Source: Clostridia bacterium
GTDB taxonomy: Bacteria > Bacillota > Clostridia > Christensenellales > Aristaeellaceae
NCBI GenBank assembly: GCA_017463245.1
Contig: JAFTPN010000032.1
Coordinates: 1-43,745 of the forward strand
Length of the DNA: 43,745 nt
Reading direction: 5' to 3'
In this document: positions 31,224-38,942 of the stretch, piece after piece
Layout: the number at the start of each line of letters is the position of its first letter
Numbering within the stretch: position 1 is the stretch's first letter
The notes under the pieces: generated by a model
Databases searched by the model: none
Told to the model about the DNA's origin: nothing
The model's input: the letters and a program-made list of their open reading frames with translations, nothing else
Translations under genes and position numbers: made by a program

Positions 31224-32023
31224 AGGATGAGCCCCTCCACAACGATCAGCAGGATCAGCCCGGCCATGGCGGCGCAGGCAAGATAATCATGCTGGGTGAT
31301 CTTCAGCACACGCATCCGGGTGCGATGCTCGCCGCCGTGGTAGCAGCGGGCTTCCATGGCCATGGCCAGGTCGCCAGCACGGCGGAAGGCGCTGACGAAC
31401 AGCGGCACCAGGAGCGGCACCATGGCCTTGGCACGCTGGAGCAGGTTGCCGCTCTCGAAGTCCGCGCCGCGGGCCATCTGCGCCTTTTGAATTTTGTCGG
31501 TCTCCTCCAGCAGGGTGGGGATGAACCGCAGGGCGATGGACATCATCATGCCCAATTCATGGGCGGGGAAGTGGAAGCGCTTGAGGGGGGAGAGCAGCAG
31601 CTCGATGCCGTCGGAGAGCATGATGGGCGAGGTGGTCAGCGTGAGCAGCGAGGTGCCGATGACCAGGAACATCAGCCGCAGGGAATAATGCACGGCCTGG
31701 GAGAGTCCCTCCCAGGTGATGTGGATGAACCCTAGGCGGACGAGGGTGGTGCCCTCGGTGGAGAAGAACAGGTTCAAAAGGAAGGTGAGGATCAGGATGA
31801 AGCGCAGGGGCTTCAGACCCTTGGTGAGCATTTTGAAGGGGATATTGGCCATGCGGGAGGTGAGGTACACAAAGCCCAGCACGATGGCATAGCCCACCAG
31901 GGAATGCACCATGAACACCGCCACGATGAAGGCGATGGTCAAAACGATCTTGATGCGGGGGTCGAGGCGGTGGACGAAGCTGTCCACCGGGTAATACTGC
32001 CCCATGGTGATGTTTTTCAGCAT
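31220..32023 (-). CDS. ecfT: ECF transporter transmembrane component EcfT
   Basis: The shared membrane scaffold of group II energy-coupling-factor importers. The 267-residue protein has several hydrophobic helices and the two coupling-helix motifs that contact the ATPases. The first is ARG (184-186) in QMARGADFESG; the second is ARC (225-227) in MEARCYHGG. The ATG at 32023 follows GGAGG. It overlaps ecfA2 by seven bases and truA by four. FolT at 25845 is the only S component in the window, but such modules usually serve several vitamins. Confidence 0.95.
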   Translation of the reverse strand: MLKNITMGQYYPVDSFVHRLDPRIKIVLTIAFIVAVFMVHSLVGYAIVLGFVYLTSRMANIPFKMLTKGLKPLRFILILTFLLNLFFSTEGTTLVRLGFIHITWEGLSQAVHYSLRLMFLVIGTSLLTLTTSPIMLSDGIELLLSPLKRFHFPAHELGMMMSIALRFIPTLLEETDKIQKAQMARGADFESGNLLQRAKAMVPLLVPLFVSAFRRAGDLAMAMEARCYHGGEHRTRMRVLKITQHDYLACAAMAGLILLIVVEGLIL

Positions 32024-32880
32024 GGATGTGCCTCCTTCCACTTGGCCAGCAGGCATTCCTGCAGCTGCTGCGGGGTGTAGAGGTCGGCGGGCAGGTCGAT
32101 GCCGCGGGCGCGCAGCAGGGCGCAGAGCTTGGCAGCCTCAGGCACGCCCAGATGGATATTCTCCATCATTTCTACCTGCTGGAAGATCTCCCGCGGTGTG
32201 CCGGTGGCCACCACCTCGCCCTTGCTCATCACAACGAGGCGGGTGGCCAGGCGAGCCACATCGTCCATGCTGTGGGAGACCATGATCACCGTCACGCCGC
32301 CCTGGGCATGCAGCTCCTGCACCATGGACAGGATGCGGTCACGCCCCTTGGGGTCGAGGCCGGCGGTGGGCTCGTCCAGGATGAGCACCTTGGGCTCCAT
32401 GGCCAAAACGCCTGCAATGGCCACCCGGCGCATCTGGCCGCCGGAAAGCTCAAAGGGGCTGCGCTGGGCATATTTCTCATAATCCAGGTGGACGTGCGCC
32501 ATGGCGCGGCGAACACGCTGGTCGATCTCCTCGTCGGACAGACCCAGGTTCTTGGGGCCGAAGGCAATGTCCTTGGCCACGGTTTCTTCAAAGAGCTGAT
32601 ATTCGGGGTACTGGAACACCAGACCCACCTTCTGCCGGATGCGGCGGCGGTCGGTCTTTTCGCCGTTCAGGTCCTCGCCGTCGATGAGGATTTGCCCGCC
32701 TGTGGGCTTCAGCAGGCCGTTCAGGTGCTGCACCAGGGTGCTTTTGCCGCTGCCGGTGTGGCCGATGACGGCGATGAACTCACCATCCTCGATGGTCAGG
32801 TTCACATTCCGGATGGCCGTGGCCTGGAAGGCGCTGCCCTCGGAATAGGTATGCGTCACGTTGTTCAGTTGGATGGGCAT
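32017..32880 (-). CDS. ecfA2: ECF transporter ATP-binding subunit EcfA2
   Basis: A 287-residue ABC ATPase that pairs with EcfA1. Walker A is GHTGSGKST (40-48), the Q-loop FQYPEYQLFEETVAKD, the signature LSGGQMRRVAIAG, and Walker B ends LILDEPTAGLD. The MPIQLNNVTHTY start is typical of EcfA2, so the ATG at 32880 is preferred over a GTG at 32892 that lies too near the GAGGAGG site. It overlaps ecfA1 by 16 bases and ecfT by 7. Confidence 0.95.
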   Translation of the reverse strand: MPIQLNNVTHTYSEGSAFQATAIRNVNLTIEDGEFIAVIGHTGSGKSTLVQHLNGLLKPTGGQILIDGEDLNGEKTDRRRIRQKVGLVFQYPEYQLFEETVAKDIAFGPKNLGLSDEEIDQRVRRAMAHVHLDYEKYAQRSPFELSGGQMRRVAIAGVLAMEPKVLILDEPTAGLDPKGRDRILSMVQELHAQGGVTVIMVSHSMDDVARLATRLVVMSKGEVVATGTPREIFQQVEMMENIHLGVPEAAKLCALLRARGIDLPADLYTPQQLQECLLAKWKEAHPC

Positions 32881-33707
32881 AGCAGCTTGCACACCTCCTC
32901 GGCCATTTCTTCTACCGTCAGGATGCCCTGGGGCAGGGGCATGCCGCCCTTGCGCAGCTCGGCAGAAAGGGCAGTCATGTGGGGAACGTCCAGGTGGAGC
33001 TCCCGCATTTCGTCGATGTGCTGAAAGACCTCCCGGGGCGTGCCCATGCGGGCGATGCGTCCCTGGTTCACCACCACCACACGGTCAGCCTGGGCGGCTT
33101 CCTCCATGAAGTGGGTGATCCACACCACGGTGATGCCCTTCTGCCGGTTCAATCGGCGCACGGTGTCCAGCACCTCCTTGCGGCCGGAGGGATCCAGCAT
33201 GGCGGTGGCCTCGTCGGCAATGATCACGGAGGGTTCCATGGCCAGGATGCCTGCAATGGCCACGCGCTGCTTCTGTCCGCCGGAGAGCATATGGGGCGCG
33301 CTGTCGGCAAACTCATTCATGCGCACGGCGGACAGGGCAGACTCGATCCGGGCGGGCATTTCCTCGGTGGGAACGCCCAGGTTTTCCAGGCCAAAGGCCA
33401 CGTCCTCCTTCACCACGGTAGCCACGATCTGGTTATCCGGGTTCTGGAAGATCATGCCCGCCTGCTGGCGGATATCCCAGATGCGGTTTTCGTCCCGGGT
33501 GTCCAGCCCGCAGACGACCACGGCGCCCTGGGTGGGAATATATAAGGCATTGAGCAGCTTGGCCAGGGTGGACTTGCCGGAGCCGTTATGCCCCAGCACG
33601 GCCACGAACTCGCCGGGCTGCACCTTCATGTCGATATCGGTGAGGGCGGGGTCGGCCGCTTCCTCGTAGGTGTAGGACACCTGCTCGACTTTGATCCTTT
33701 CGTCCAT
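32865..33707 (-). CDS. ecfA1: ECF transporter ATP-binding subunit EcfA1
   Basis: A 280-residue ABC ATPase, first gene of the ecfA1-ecfA2-ecfT-truA-phosphoesterase operon. Walker A is GHNGSGKST (39-47), the Q-loop FQNPDNQIVATVVKEDVAFG, the signature LSGGQKQRVAIAG, and Walker B ends VIIADEATAMLD. The D-loop DPSGR and the switch His in WITHF are present. The ATG at 33707 follows CAAGGAGAACACC. A good promoter and a palindrome lie upstream. Confidence 0.95.
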   Translation of the reverse strand: MDERIKVEQVSYTYEEAADPALTDIDMKVQPGEFVAVLGHNGSGKSTLAKLLNALYIPTQGAVVVCGLDTRDENRIWDIRQQAGMIFQNPDNQIVATVVKEDVAFGLENLGVPTEEMPARIESALSAVRMNEFADSAPHMLSGGQKQRVAIAGILAMEPSVIIADEATAMLDPSGRKEVLDTVRRLNRQKGITVVWITHFMEEAAQADRVVVVNQGRIARMGTPREVFQHIDEMRELHLDVPHMTALSAELRKGGMPLPQGILTVEEMAEEVCKLLCPSN

Positions 33708-33729
33708 GGTGTTCTCCTTGAAAATAAGC

Positions 33730-33741
33730 ATGGTATACCAT
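33730..33741. promoter_or_regulatory. 12-bp palindrome at the predicted ecf operon start site
   Basis: ATGGTATACCAT is a perfect palindrome lying where transcription from the promoter at 33747-33775 should begin. It could be an operator. No cognate regulator is adjacent. Confidence 0.4.
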
Positions 33742-33746
33742 CCGAT

Positions 33747-33775
33747 ATTCTACCACAATATGCATGAAGCCGCAA
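33747..33775 (-). promoter_or_regulatory. Promoter of the ecfA1 operon
   Basis: On the minus strand TTGCGG (33770-33775), 17 bases, TAGAAT (33747-33752). Confidence 0.8.
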
Positions 33776-33809
33776 GTAAAAAGGCAGGATAGAACAAAGG
33801 AGGTGCGAT

Positions 33810-34532
33810 ATGCTTACACTCTTTGTTCGCGCGATGCTGCTTTTCATTTCCGCCGTCATCGCCATGCGCCTGATGGGCAAGCGGGAGATCGGCCAACTCC
33901 AGCCCTATGAGCTGGTGGTGGTGATCATGATCGCCGAATTGGCGGCCACGCCCATCGGGGATGTGGGATCGCCGCTGCTCTATGGCATCCTGCCTATGGC
34001 GGCGCTGGTGATCTGCCGGGGGATCATCTCCTGGCTGTGCATGGTGAGCGACAAGTTCCGCACGCTGATGTGCGGCCAGCCCACGGTGCTGATCAAGGAT
34101 GGGGTGATCTGCGAGGATGCGCTGCAGGAGATGAGCGTGACCCTCACCGACCTGATGGAGGATCTGCGCATCGGCGGGGTGATGGATCCCTCCCAGGTGG
34201 GGATGGCGGTGCTGGAGACCGACGGGCAGGTGACGGTGTTCCCCAAGGCGGAATATCGCCCGCTGACCCCAGCGGATATGAACATTCAGCCGGATAAAGA
34301 GGGTTTGCCCCTGACGCTGATCATGGATGGCAAGGTGCAGGAGCAGAACCTGCAGCGGGGCAGCCTGACCCAGGCATGGCTGACAAAGCAGCTGCGGGAG
34401 ATGGGATATGCCAGCCCGCAGGAGGTGTTCTTCATGTGCGTGAACACCCAGGGGCTGCTATTGGCGCAGGGCAGGCAGCGAAAGGAAATGCAGCAGCGGC
34501 AGGTGTTTGCTGCGGATCAGGTGAGGTGGTGA
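33810..34532 (+). CDS. DUF421/YetF-family membrane protein
   Basis: A 240-residue membrane protein of the DUF421 (YetF/YcaP) family. The N-terminal 85 residues hold about three helices and include MGKREIGQLQPYELVVVIMI, the best conserved part. The remaining domain is cytoplasmic, beginning CGQPTVLIKDGVI and ending with the family's GYASPQEVFF region. Family members have been linked to spore and envelope properties, but the biochemical role is not settled. The ATG at 33810 follows AAAGGAGGTGCGAT. It is followed after one base by a DUF4363 gene, a pairing often seen in Clostridia. Confidence 0.92.
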   Translation: MLTLFVRAMLLFISAVIAMRLMGKREIGQLQPYELVVVIMIAELAATPIGDVGSPLLYGILPMAALVICRGIISWLCMVSDKFRTLMCGQPTVLIKDGVICEDALQEMSVTLTDLMEDLRIGGVMDPSQVGMAVLETDGQVTVFPKAEYRPLTPADMNIQPDKEGLPLTLIMDGKVQEQNLQRGSLTQAWLTKQLREMGYASPQEVFFMCVNTQGLLLAQGRQRKEMQQRQVFAADQVRW

Positions 34533-34533
34533 C

Positions 34534-34917
34534 ATGAAAACAAGCTTGAGATTGTCCCTGGCGCTGCTGGCGGTGGTCATCGTGGGCGGGGTGCTGAACA
34601 TCTATACCACCAAGGCGATCTCCGACCGGTATGTGTCCGCAGCGGAGGAACTGCGGGCGCTGACGGAAATGGAGGACTGGAGCCGGGCGGAGGAAACGGT
34701 GCAGGCCTACCTGACCTCCTGGAAGGACACGCTGGCCTGGCTGCAAATGCTGATCAACCACGCTGACGGGGACGAGGTGTCCCGGGCGCTGGAACGCATC
34801 GGGGCGGGCATACAGGCGCAGGAGCGCCCGGCCTGCCTGGAGGGCTGTGCTGAATTGCGGGAGGCAGCGGAGCACATCTACCACCGGGATGCGTTCACAT
34901 TGGGGAACATATTGTGA
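34534..34917 (+). CDS. DUF4363-family protein
   Basis: A 127-residue protein with an N-terminal membrane helix or signal anchor at about 5-25 (LRLSLALLAVVIVGGVLNIY). The outer helical domain includes EDWSRAEETVQAYLTSWKDT and a conserved-looking LINHADGDEV. Length and pattern fit DUF4363. It starts one base after the DUF421 stop and is surely coupled to it. The helical outer domain may interact with the DUF421 partner. No catalytic residues are evident. Confidence 0.85.
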   Translation: MKTSLRLSLALLAVVIVGGVLNIYTTKAISDRYVSAAEELRALTEMEDWSRAEETVQAYLTSWKDTLAWLQMLINHADGDEVSRALERIGAGIQAQERPACLEGCAELREAAEHIYHRDAFTLGNIL

Positions 34918-34983
34918 ACGTCACACAAAAATGTGTCAAAGGGAGAAATTAAGTAAAATTTAGCAAAAACTGTTTTATTTTAC

Positions 34984-35012
34984 TTGACAGGGGAAAGGGA
35001 ATTTGTTATAAA
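34984..35012 (+). promoter_or_regulatory. marR promoter
   Basis: Consensus TTGACA (34984-34989), 17 bases, TATAAA (35007-35012). Confidence 0.88.
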
Positions 35013-35029
35013 ATGTACTGTATACATTT
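35011..35029. promoter_or_regulatory. Candidate MarR operator overlapping the -10
   Basis: Arms AAATGTA (35011-35017) and TACATTT (35023-35029) are separated by 5 bases and overlap the end of the -10 hexamer. Size and place suit negative autoregulation by a MarR dimer. Confidence 0.6.
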
Positions 35030-35050
35030 GCGCTGGATGGTGAGTGAAAA

Positions 35051-35518
35051 ATGCCGAAGAAGTGGAATGAGGACAATGCGCTGGTGGACAGCCTGGCAGG
35101 TAACCTGTTTGAGGCGCTTCCGCTCTTCCCCAAAAGGCTGATGCATGTTGATGAACTGGTGCGCCGCCATCAGATGCCTTTTTCCCATATCCAGATCCTG
35201 ATCATGCTGGTGGGCGAGGATATGTCCATCGGCCAGATCTCCGAGCGGCTGGGCATTGCCAAGCCCAACATCACCCCGCTGGTGGACGCCCTGCGGGACA
35301 GCGGCCTGGTGGAGCGCATCCGCAGCGAGAAGGATCGCCGCATTGTGCATGTGCATCTTCTGCCGGAGGGCGAAGAGAAGCTGCAGGCCATCCGCGAGGA
35401 TATCGCAGCCCAGGTGAAAGCCTGGAAGGGCAGCCTGAGCCGCAGCGAAGTGAAGGAGCTCAGCGGCGCTCTGGCCAGCATGAACCGCATTGCGGCGCTG
35501 GTGCAGGCGGCAGAATAA
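35051..35518 (+). CDS. MarR-family transcriptional regulator
   Basis: A 155-residue winged-helix regulator that should bind DNA as a dimer. The helix-turn-helix is MSIGQISERLGIAKPNITPL, and the wing is carried by the segment ending SEKDRRIVHVHL, with the family's DRR. The flanking helices form the dimer interface. It is monocistronic and has an inverted repeat over its own promoter, which suggests autoregulation. No divergent efflux pump or redox enzyme adjoins it, so the ligand and other targets are unknown. Confidence 0.93.
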   Translation: MPKKWNEDNALVDSLAGNLFEALPLFPKRLMHVDELVRRHQMPFSHIQILIMLVGEDMSIGQISERLGIAKPNITPLVDALRDSGLVERIRSEKDRRIVHVHLLPEGEEKLQAIREDIAAQVKAWKGSLSRSEVKELSGALASMNRIAALVQAAE

Positions 35519-35526
35519 AAAGAAAA

Positions 35527-35574
35527 AGCCAGGAGAGTCGGCTTGCGCCTGAACTTTCCTGGCTGGATTTTTTT
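35527..35574 (+). terminator. marR terminator
   Basis: Arms AGCCAGGA and TCCTGGCT enclose a GC-rich loop and are followed by GGATTTTTTTT. Confidence 0.87.
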
Positions 35575-35600
35575 CTGTGAAATTTTTTTGAAAAAAGTGC

Positions 35601-35629
35601 TTGACATTCTGCTGGGAATCGTGTAATAT
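35601..35629 (+). promoter_or_regulatory. Promoter of the tRNA-Met pair
   Basis: TTGACA (35601-35606), 17 bases, TAATAT (35624-35629), 30 bases before the first tRNA. Confidence 0.82.
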
Positions 35630-35658
35630 ATCCCTTGTCGCCGCTAAGGCAACGATGT

Positions 35659-35735
<77 letters not shown>

Positions 35736-35738
35736 TGT

Positions 35739-35812
35739 GGCTCCGTAGCTCAGTTGGCTAGAGCATTCGGTTCATACCCGGAGTGTCATTGGTTCGAGTC
35801 CAATCGGAGCCA
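35739..35812 (+). tRNA. Elongator tRNA-Met (CAT)
   Basis: A 74-base cloverleaf with acceptor arms GGCTCCG/CGGAGCC, anticodon loop TTCATAC (CAT) and T-loop GGTTCGAGTCC. CCA is not encoded. The loop sequence resembles elongator tRNA-Met more than the lysidine-modified tRNA-Ile2, which usually has CTCATAA. It lies three bases after the initiator tRNA and shares its promoter and terminator. Confidence 0.93.
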
Positions 35813-35818
35813 CTCCAC

Positions 35819-35854
35819 AAACCTTGAGTCCAGAACGGATTCAAGGTTTTTTTG
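35819..35854 (+). terminator. Terminator of the tRNA operon
   Basis: Arms AACCTTGAGTCC and GGATTCAAGGTT enclose a short loop, with one mismatch, and are followed by a run of T. It ends four bases before the holin stop codon on the other strand. Confidence 0.9.
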
Positions 35855-35857
35855 TGC

Positions 35858-36049
35858 TTAAAAATGGCTCTTGCTGGTGGGGTTGTTCAAAACGCCAAAG
35901 GCCACCAGCAGCTGCAAAACGCTGGTGACAACGGCGGTGATGGCCTCGCTCAGGCCGGTGTCGATCACGCCAAGGGTGACCAAAATTACCAGCACCTGGG
36001 CGGCCAGGGAACTCCACAAAACAGGGGAGGAAAAGCGGCTCTGTTCCAT
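35858..36049 (-). CDS. Phage holin-like protein
   Basis: A 63-residue protein with two predicted membrane helices (LWSSLAAQVLVILVTLGVI and ITAVVTSVLQLLVAFGVL) and a GVLNNPTSK end typical of phiLC3/phage_holin_1-type holins. Holins open the membrane so that endolysin can reach the wall. It is the last gene of the tail-lysis cassette, just after the small helical protein at 36053-36292. Length is slightly below family norm but the ORF is intact. Confidence 0.83.
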   Translation of the reverse strand: MEQSRFSSPVLWSSLAAQVLVILVTLGVIDTGLSEAITAVVTSVLQLLVAFGVLNNPTSKSHF

Positions 36050-36052
36050 GTT

Positions 36053-36292
36053 TCAGTCTCCTTTCGGGGTGGGGTGGTGGTAGGCTTTCAGGTCGCGGAT
36101 GTCGTGCATGGCCTCCTTCATCTGGCCTTCCAGCACGTAGGTGCGCTCCACAATGGAATTGTGCTTGCTCACCTGCTGCTCCAGCCGCTCGATGCGGTAG
36201 GTGGTGAGCTTGTTGGCGGTGATGATGCCGCCGAAGGTGCCTGCCAGCGTGCCGAGCAGGGACAGCAGCGCAACAATGATGGTATCACTCAT
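36053..36292 (-). CDS. Small phage lysis-module protein, XhlA-like
   Basis: A 79-residue protein with an N-terminal membrane helix (TIIVALLSLLGTLAGTFGGI) and a following coiled coil (YRIERLEQQVSKHNSIVERT). Phage proteins of this design sit between endolysin and holin genes and are often annotated as haemolysin XhlA-like or holin accessory. The helix-coil order is opposite to B. subtilis XhlA, where the helix is C-terminal, so the name is only approximate. Its ATG overlaps the endolysin stop by four bases. A longer open frame upstream is a shadow of the endolysin gene. Confidence 0.75.
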   Translation of the reverse strand: MSDTIIVALLSLLGTLAGTFGGIITANKLTTYRIERLEQQVSKHNSIVERTYVLEGQMKEAMHDIRDLKAYHHPTPKGD

Positions 36293-37044
36293 GGTGCACA
36301 TTGCCCCAGGGCAGCCGTGAGGGCGGACAGCAGCTGGCGGGCGACATCGGCGGGCAGCTCGAGGGTGATGGCGTCGCCGGAGGCGGCGAGGTACTCGGCT
36401 TTCATCCAGCCGGTGAGATCGCCGTGGGTGATCTGTGCCCAGCCGTTTTGCTGGGCGATGATGGTCACGGTATCGCCCACGGGGATGCGTGCCACCAGCG
36501 CGCCGCCGGGGGATTCGCGCAGGTTCACCGTGCTGCCCTGCTGGGCGGTGACGGTGGCGTTGGTCGGGGTCATGGGGGCTTCTCCTTTCTGGCTGATGCA
36601 GTTGAGCCAGCCGTGGTGTCGCCACTTGCCCAGTTTGCTGTCGGTCACGATGCCCGGGGTGGTGCAATGGAGGATGGTCAGCGGCGCGGTGCTGCGGACA
36701 ACGCCCACATGGTAGTAGTCCAGGGGATCGGGGTGATCGGCATAGCGGCTGGGCAGGGCGTAGCCGGAGGCGCCGGGGTCGCGGGATTTGAAGACGAGGT
36801 CGCCCACGGAGAGGGCCGCGGCCGAGGCGATGGGCTGCAAGCCGCTGACCTCGTGGCGGGCGGCGTAGTTGCTGCCGTGGATGCCTGGCCAGGCGCCGCC
36901 GGCGCGCCGGATCGCACCGATGATGAGGCCGATGCAGTCGCAGGTGCCATCGGAGCCGTCGCCGCCCAGGCGATACCTGGGCGACGAGGCAGCGATAAGG
37001 TCCAGCTGGGTCAGGAAGGCGTCAAGGCTGATGCTCCGGCTCAT
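36289..37044 (-). CDS. NlpC/P60-like endolysin with SH3b domain
   Basis: A 251-residue peptidoglycan hydrolase without a signal peptide, consistent with release by a holin. The N-terminal papain-like domain has the catalytic Cys37 in TCDCIGLI, His112 in YYHVGVV and a candidate third residue His126. The usual DCSG is DCIG here. Residues 165-225 form an SH3b wall-binding domain (STVNLRESPGG, GDTVTIIAQQNGWAQI, GWMKAEYL). A short helical tail follows. Its start lies inside the preceding small gene, with AGGAGG before the ATG. It probably cuts the stem peptide, but specificity cannot be read. Confidence 0.86.
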   Translation of the reverse strand: MSRSISLDAFLTQLDLIAASSPRYRLGGDGSDGTCDCIGLIIGAIRRAGGAWPGIHGSNYAARHEVSGLQPIASAAALSVGDLVFKSRDPGASGYALPSRYADHPDPLDYYHVGVVRSTAPLTILHCTTPGIVTDSKLGKWRHHGWLNCISQKGEAPMTPTNATVTAQQGSTVNLRESPGGALVARIPVGDTVTIIAQQNGWAQITHGDLTGWMKAEYLAASGDAITLELPADVARQLLSALTAALGQCAP

Positions 37045-37192
37045 GGGCGGCCTCCTGGGACGGGGCGGGCAGGGAGATGGTCTGCAGGGGCTTCAGCTCC
37101 TTGATGGCGGAGACCAGCAGCACGCAGTTGCGCTCGCCGTGGACTTCCAGCTCGTTGAGGTAGGTCAGGGCGTTGAGGATGGCTTTGTTCAT
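37022..37192 (-). CDS. 56-residue protein of the tail cassette
   Basis: A small ORF between the tail gene and the endolysin gene. It begins MNKAILNALTYLNELEVHGE and ends in an acidic, proline-containing tail. AAAGGAG precedes the ATG at 37192. It overlaps the endolysin start by 23 bases and carries that gene's ribosome site. Small helical proteins at this place are common in tail operons, but I see no recognisable domain. It falls below usual length cut-offs. Confidence 0.7.
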   Translation of the reverse strand: MNKAILNALTYLNELEVHGERNCVLLVSAIKELKPLQTISLPAPSQEAAHEPEHQP

Positions 37193-37202
37193 AGGGGCTC
37201 CT

Positions 37203-38942
37203 TTAGGCGTAGACCAGGTAGGTCAGGTCGGTGGTGTTGTAGGTGACGCTTTTGACATAGGTGACGCCGCCGGACACCTGGGTGCCGTTGGCGTTGTAGA
37301 AGGGCGGCGTGGTGGCGGTGGTGTATTGGGTGCCGGTGCAGACTTTGGTGGTGGCGGTGGTGAAGGCGCTCTTCAGGGGGAAGTTGGTGGTTGCCCAGGT
37401 GTGGGTGGCGAAGTTGGCATTGCAGTAGGTGCGGGAATAGAAATTGCTGTTGGTCCAGCTTTGGGTGGCGATGTCCGCATCCTCCAGCACACCTTTGATC
37501 CACTCGTCGGAGTTCATGCCGTTGATGGTGCCGAACACGATGTTGTCGAAGTCCGCTTCGCCGCCCACGATGCTGTCCACGCTGATGTATTTCGTGCGGA
37601 ACTCATCTGCCCACAGGTCGGACACGCTGCCCTCGAAGGCCTCGAATTCCTCCATGGTCACATAGCCTTCCAGGTCGATCTTGTCGGCCTTGAGGGCGAT
37701 GGTGCTGGCCTGGGCATCGATGCGGCCGTTGGCCAGGGTGATGGCGGCGGTATTGTCCTCGATGCCGGAGCGGAGGGTGAGGATGTCGGCAGCGTGGAGG
37801 TCGATGGACTCCGCCTGGGCGGTGATCTTCTGCGCCAGCAGCTCGATGTCCTGAGCTTGCAGGGTGATGCTTTCCTCGGCTGCGATGAGTAGCTTTTTTT
37901 GTGCGGCCAGGTCGTCCCATTGCCAGGTGATTTGCTTTTTCACCTGGGTGGTATCCACGATCAGACCGGCCAGCACGGTGGAGGCGTTGCTGCTGCGGTT
38001 GGCCAGGGTGACGCGGAGCTGCTCCGGCGCGCCGTAGACATCCGGCCAGGTGAGGGACACGATGCGCTGGGTGAGGCTTTCGCCCTCCGGCAGGCAGACC
38101 CGGCAGGGGAAGCCCAGGCGGAAGCTGTCCAGCGCAGCACCGGTGAGGCGGGACAGGTCGGCGGCGTCCATGGTGACGGTGACCTGGGGGTTCTTGTGCT
38201 GGTCGAGATAATGCTGGCCGCGCTGGGTCAGCTCCTGCTCCGTCAGGTCGGTGGAGGCGTCCAGGCTGCGGCTCACCACGCCCCATTGGCTGATGGTGTC
38301 GGCCTCCAGGGGTGTTTCCATGCCCGGCAGGTACAGCCGGGTGCAAAGCTCGCTGCGGTCAGTCTCGATGGTGAGGCTGCGCAGGTTGCGGGTGAGGCGG
38401 CACTCGGTGGCGCAGGTATCGCTCAGGGCGCGGAGGTGGAGCTTCCAGGGGAAAACTGTCTGGTCAAAGTCCAGGCGGTAGCCGGGCAGCTCGGCCATGA
38501 GGTCGGTGAGGGATTCCAGCAGGTTGGCGTCCTTTGCCCGGATGGTGAAAAGCACATCGACGGGAACGTCCACATCACCGGGCTGCCACAGGCTTTGGTG
38601 GGCAAGCAGCTCGGTGAAGAGCTGGGCGGCGGGCAGGGTGCGGGATTCCCCTGTGCCGGGAATGGTGGTGTCCGCCAGGGTGACCAGCGTGTGGGCCAGG
38701 CTGATGCGGGTGGCGGTGTTCCAGTCGCGTTCCACCTGCTGCACCCGGAAGATGCCCGCGCTGCCCTGCTGGGTGTACAGCTCCACCAGCTGCCCGGCGG
38801 TGACCTGGGGCGACTGGGGCGGCAGGGTCATGGCGGCGGTGGAGAGGCTCATATTCAGCTGGATGGACAGGTGGGTGGGTTCCAGGCGGCACAGCTCCGT
38901 GAGCTGGCTGTCCATCAGGCGGGGGAGACGGATGCTCGTCAC
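37203..38942 (-). CDS. Phage tail-associated (Tal/prophage endopeptidase-tail-like) protein
   Basis: A 579-residue protein in the position of a Tal or gp27-like baseplate hub. The N-terminal 350 residues resemble siphophage tail hubs (LVELYTQQGSAGIFRVQQVE, VDVLFTIRAKDANLLESLTD, ISQWGVVSRSLDASTDLTEQ). About 350-430 is a heptad-like fibre stretch with repeated IDLHAADI/ITLANGRIDAQAST motifs. The C-terminal 120 residues are Thr- and Asn-rich, possibly a tip. The GTG at 38942 overlaps the upstream stop (GTGA) behind AAGGGGG and is preferred over an ATG ten codons upstream. No lytic motif is seen. Confidence 0.8.
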   Translation of the reverse strand: MTSIRLPRLMDSQLTELCRLEPTHLSIQLNMSLSTAAMTLPPQSPQVTAGQLVELYTQQGSAGIFRVQQVERDWNTATRISLAHTLVTLADTTIPGTGESRTLPAAQLFTELLAHQSLWQPGDVDVPVDVLFTIRAKDANLLESLTDLMAELPGYRLDFDQTVFPWKLHLRALSDTCATECRLTRNLRSLTIETDRSELCTRLYLPGMETPLEADTISQWGVVSRSLDASTDLTEQELTQRGQHYLDQHKNPQVTVTMDAADLSRLTGAALDSFRLGFPCRVCLPEGESLTQRIVSLTWPDVYGAPEQLRVTLANRSSNASTVLAGLIVDTTQVKKQITWQWDDLAAQKKLLIAAEESITLQAQDIELLAQKITAQAESIDLHAADILTLRSGIEDNTAAITLANGRIDAQASTIALKADKIDLEGYVTMEEFEAFEGSVSDLWADEFRTKYISVDSIVGGEADFDNIVFGTINGMNSDEWIKGVLEDADIATQSWTNSNFYSRTYCNANFATHTWATTNFPLKSAFTTATTKVCTGTQYTTATTPPFYNANGTQVSGGVTYVKSVTYNTTDLTYLVYA

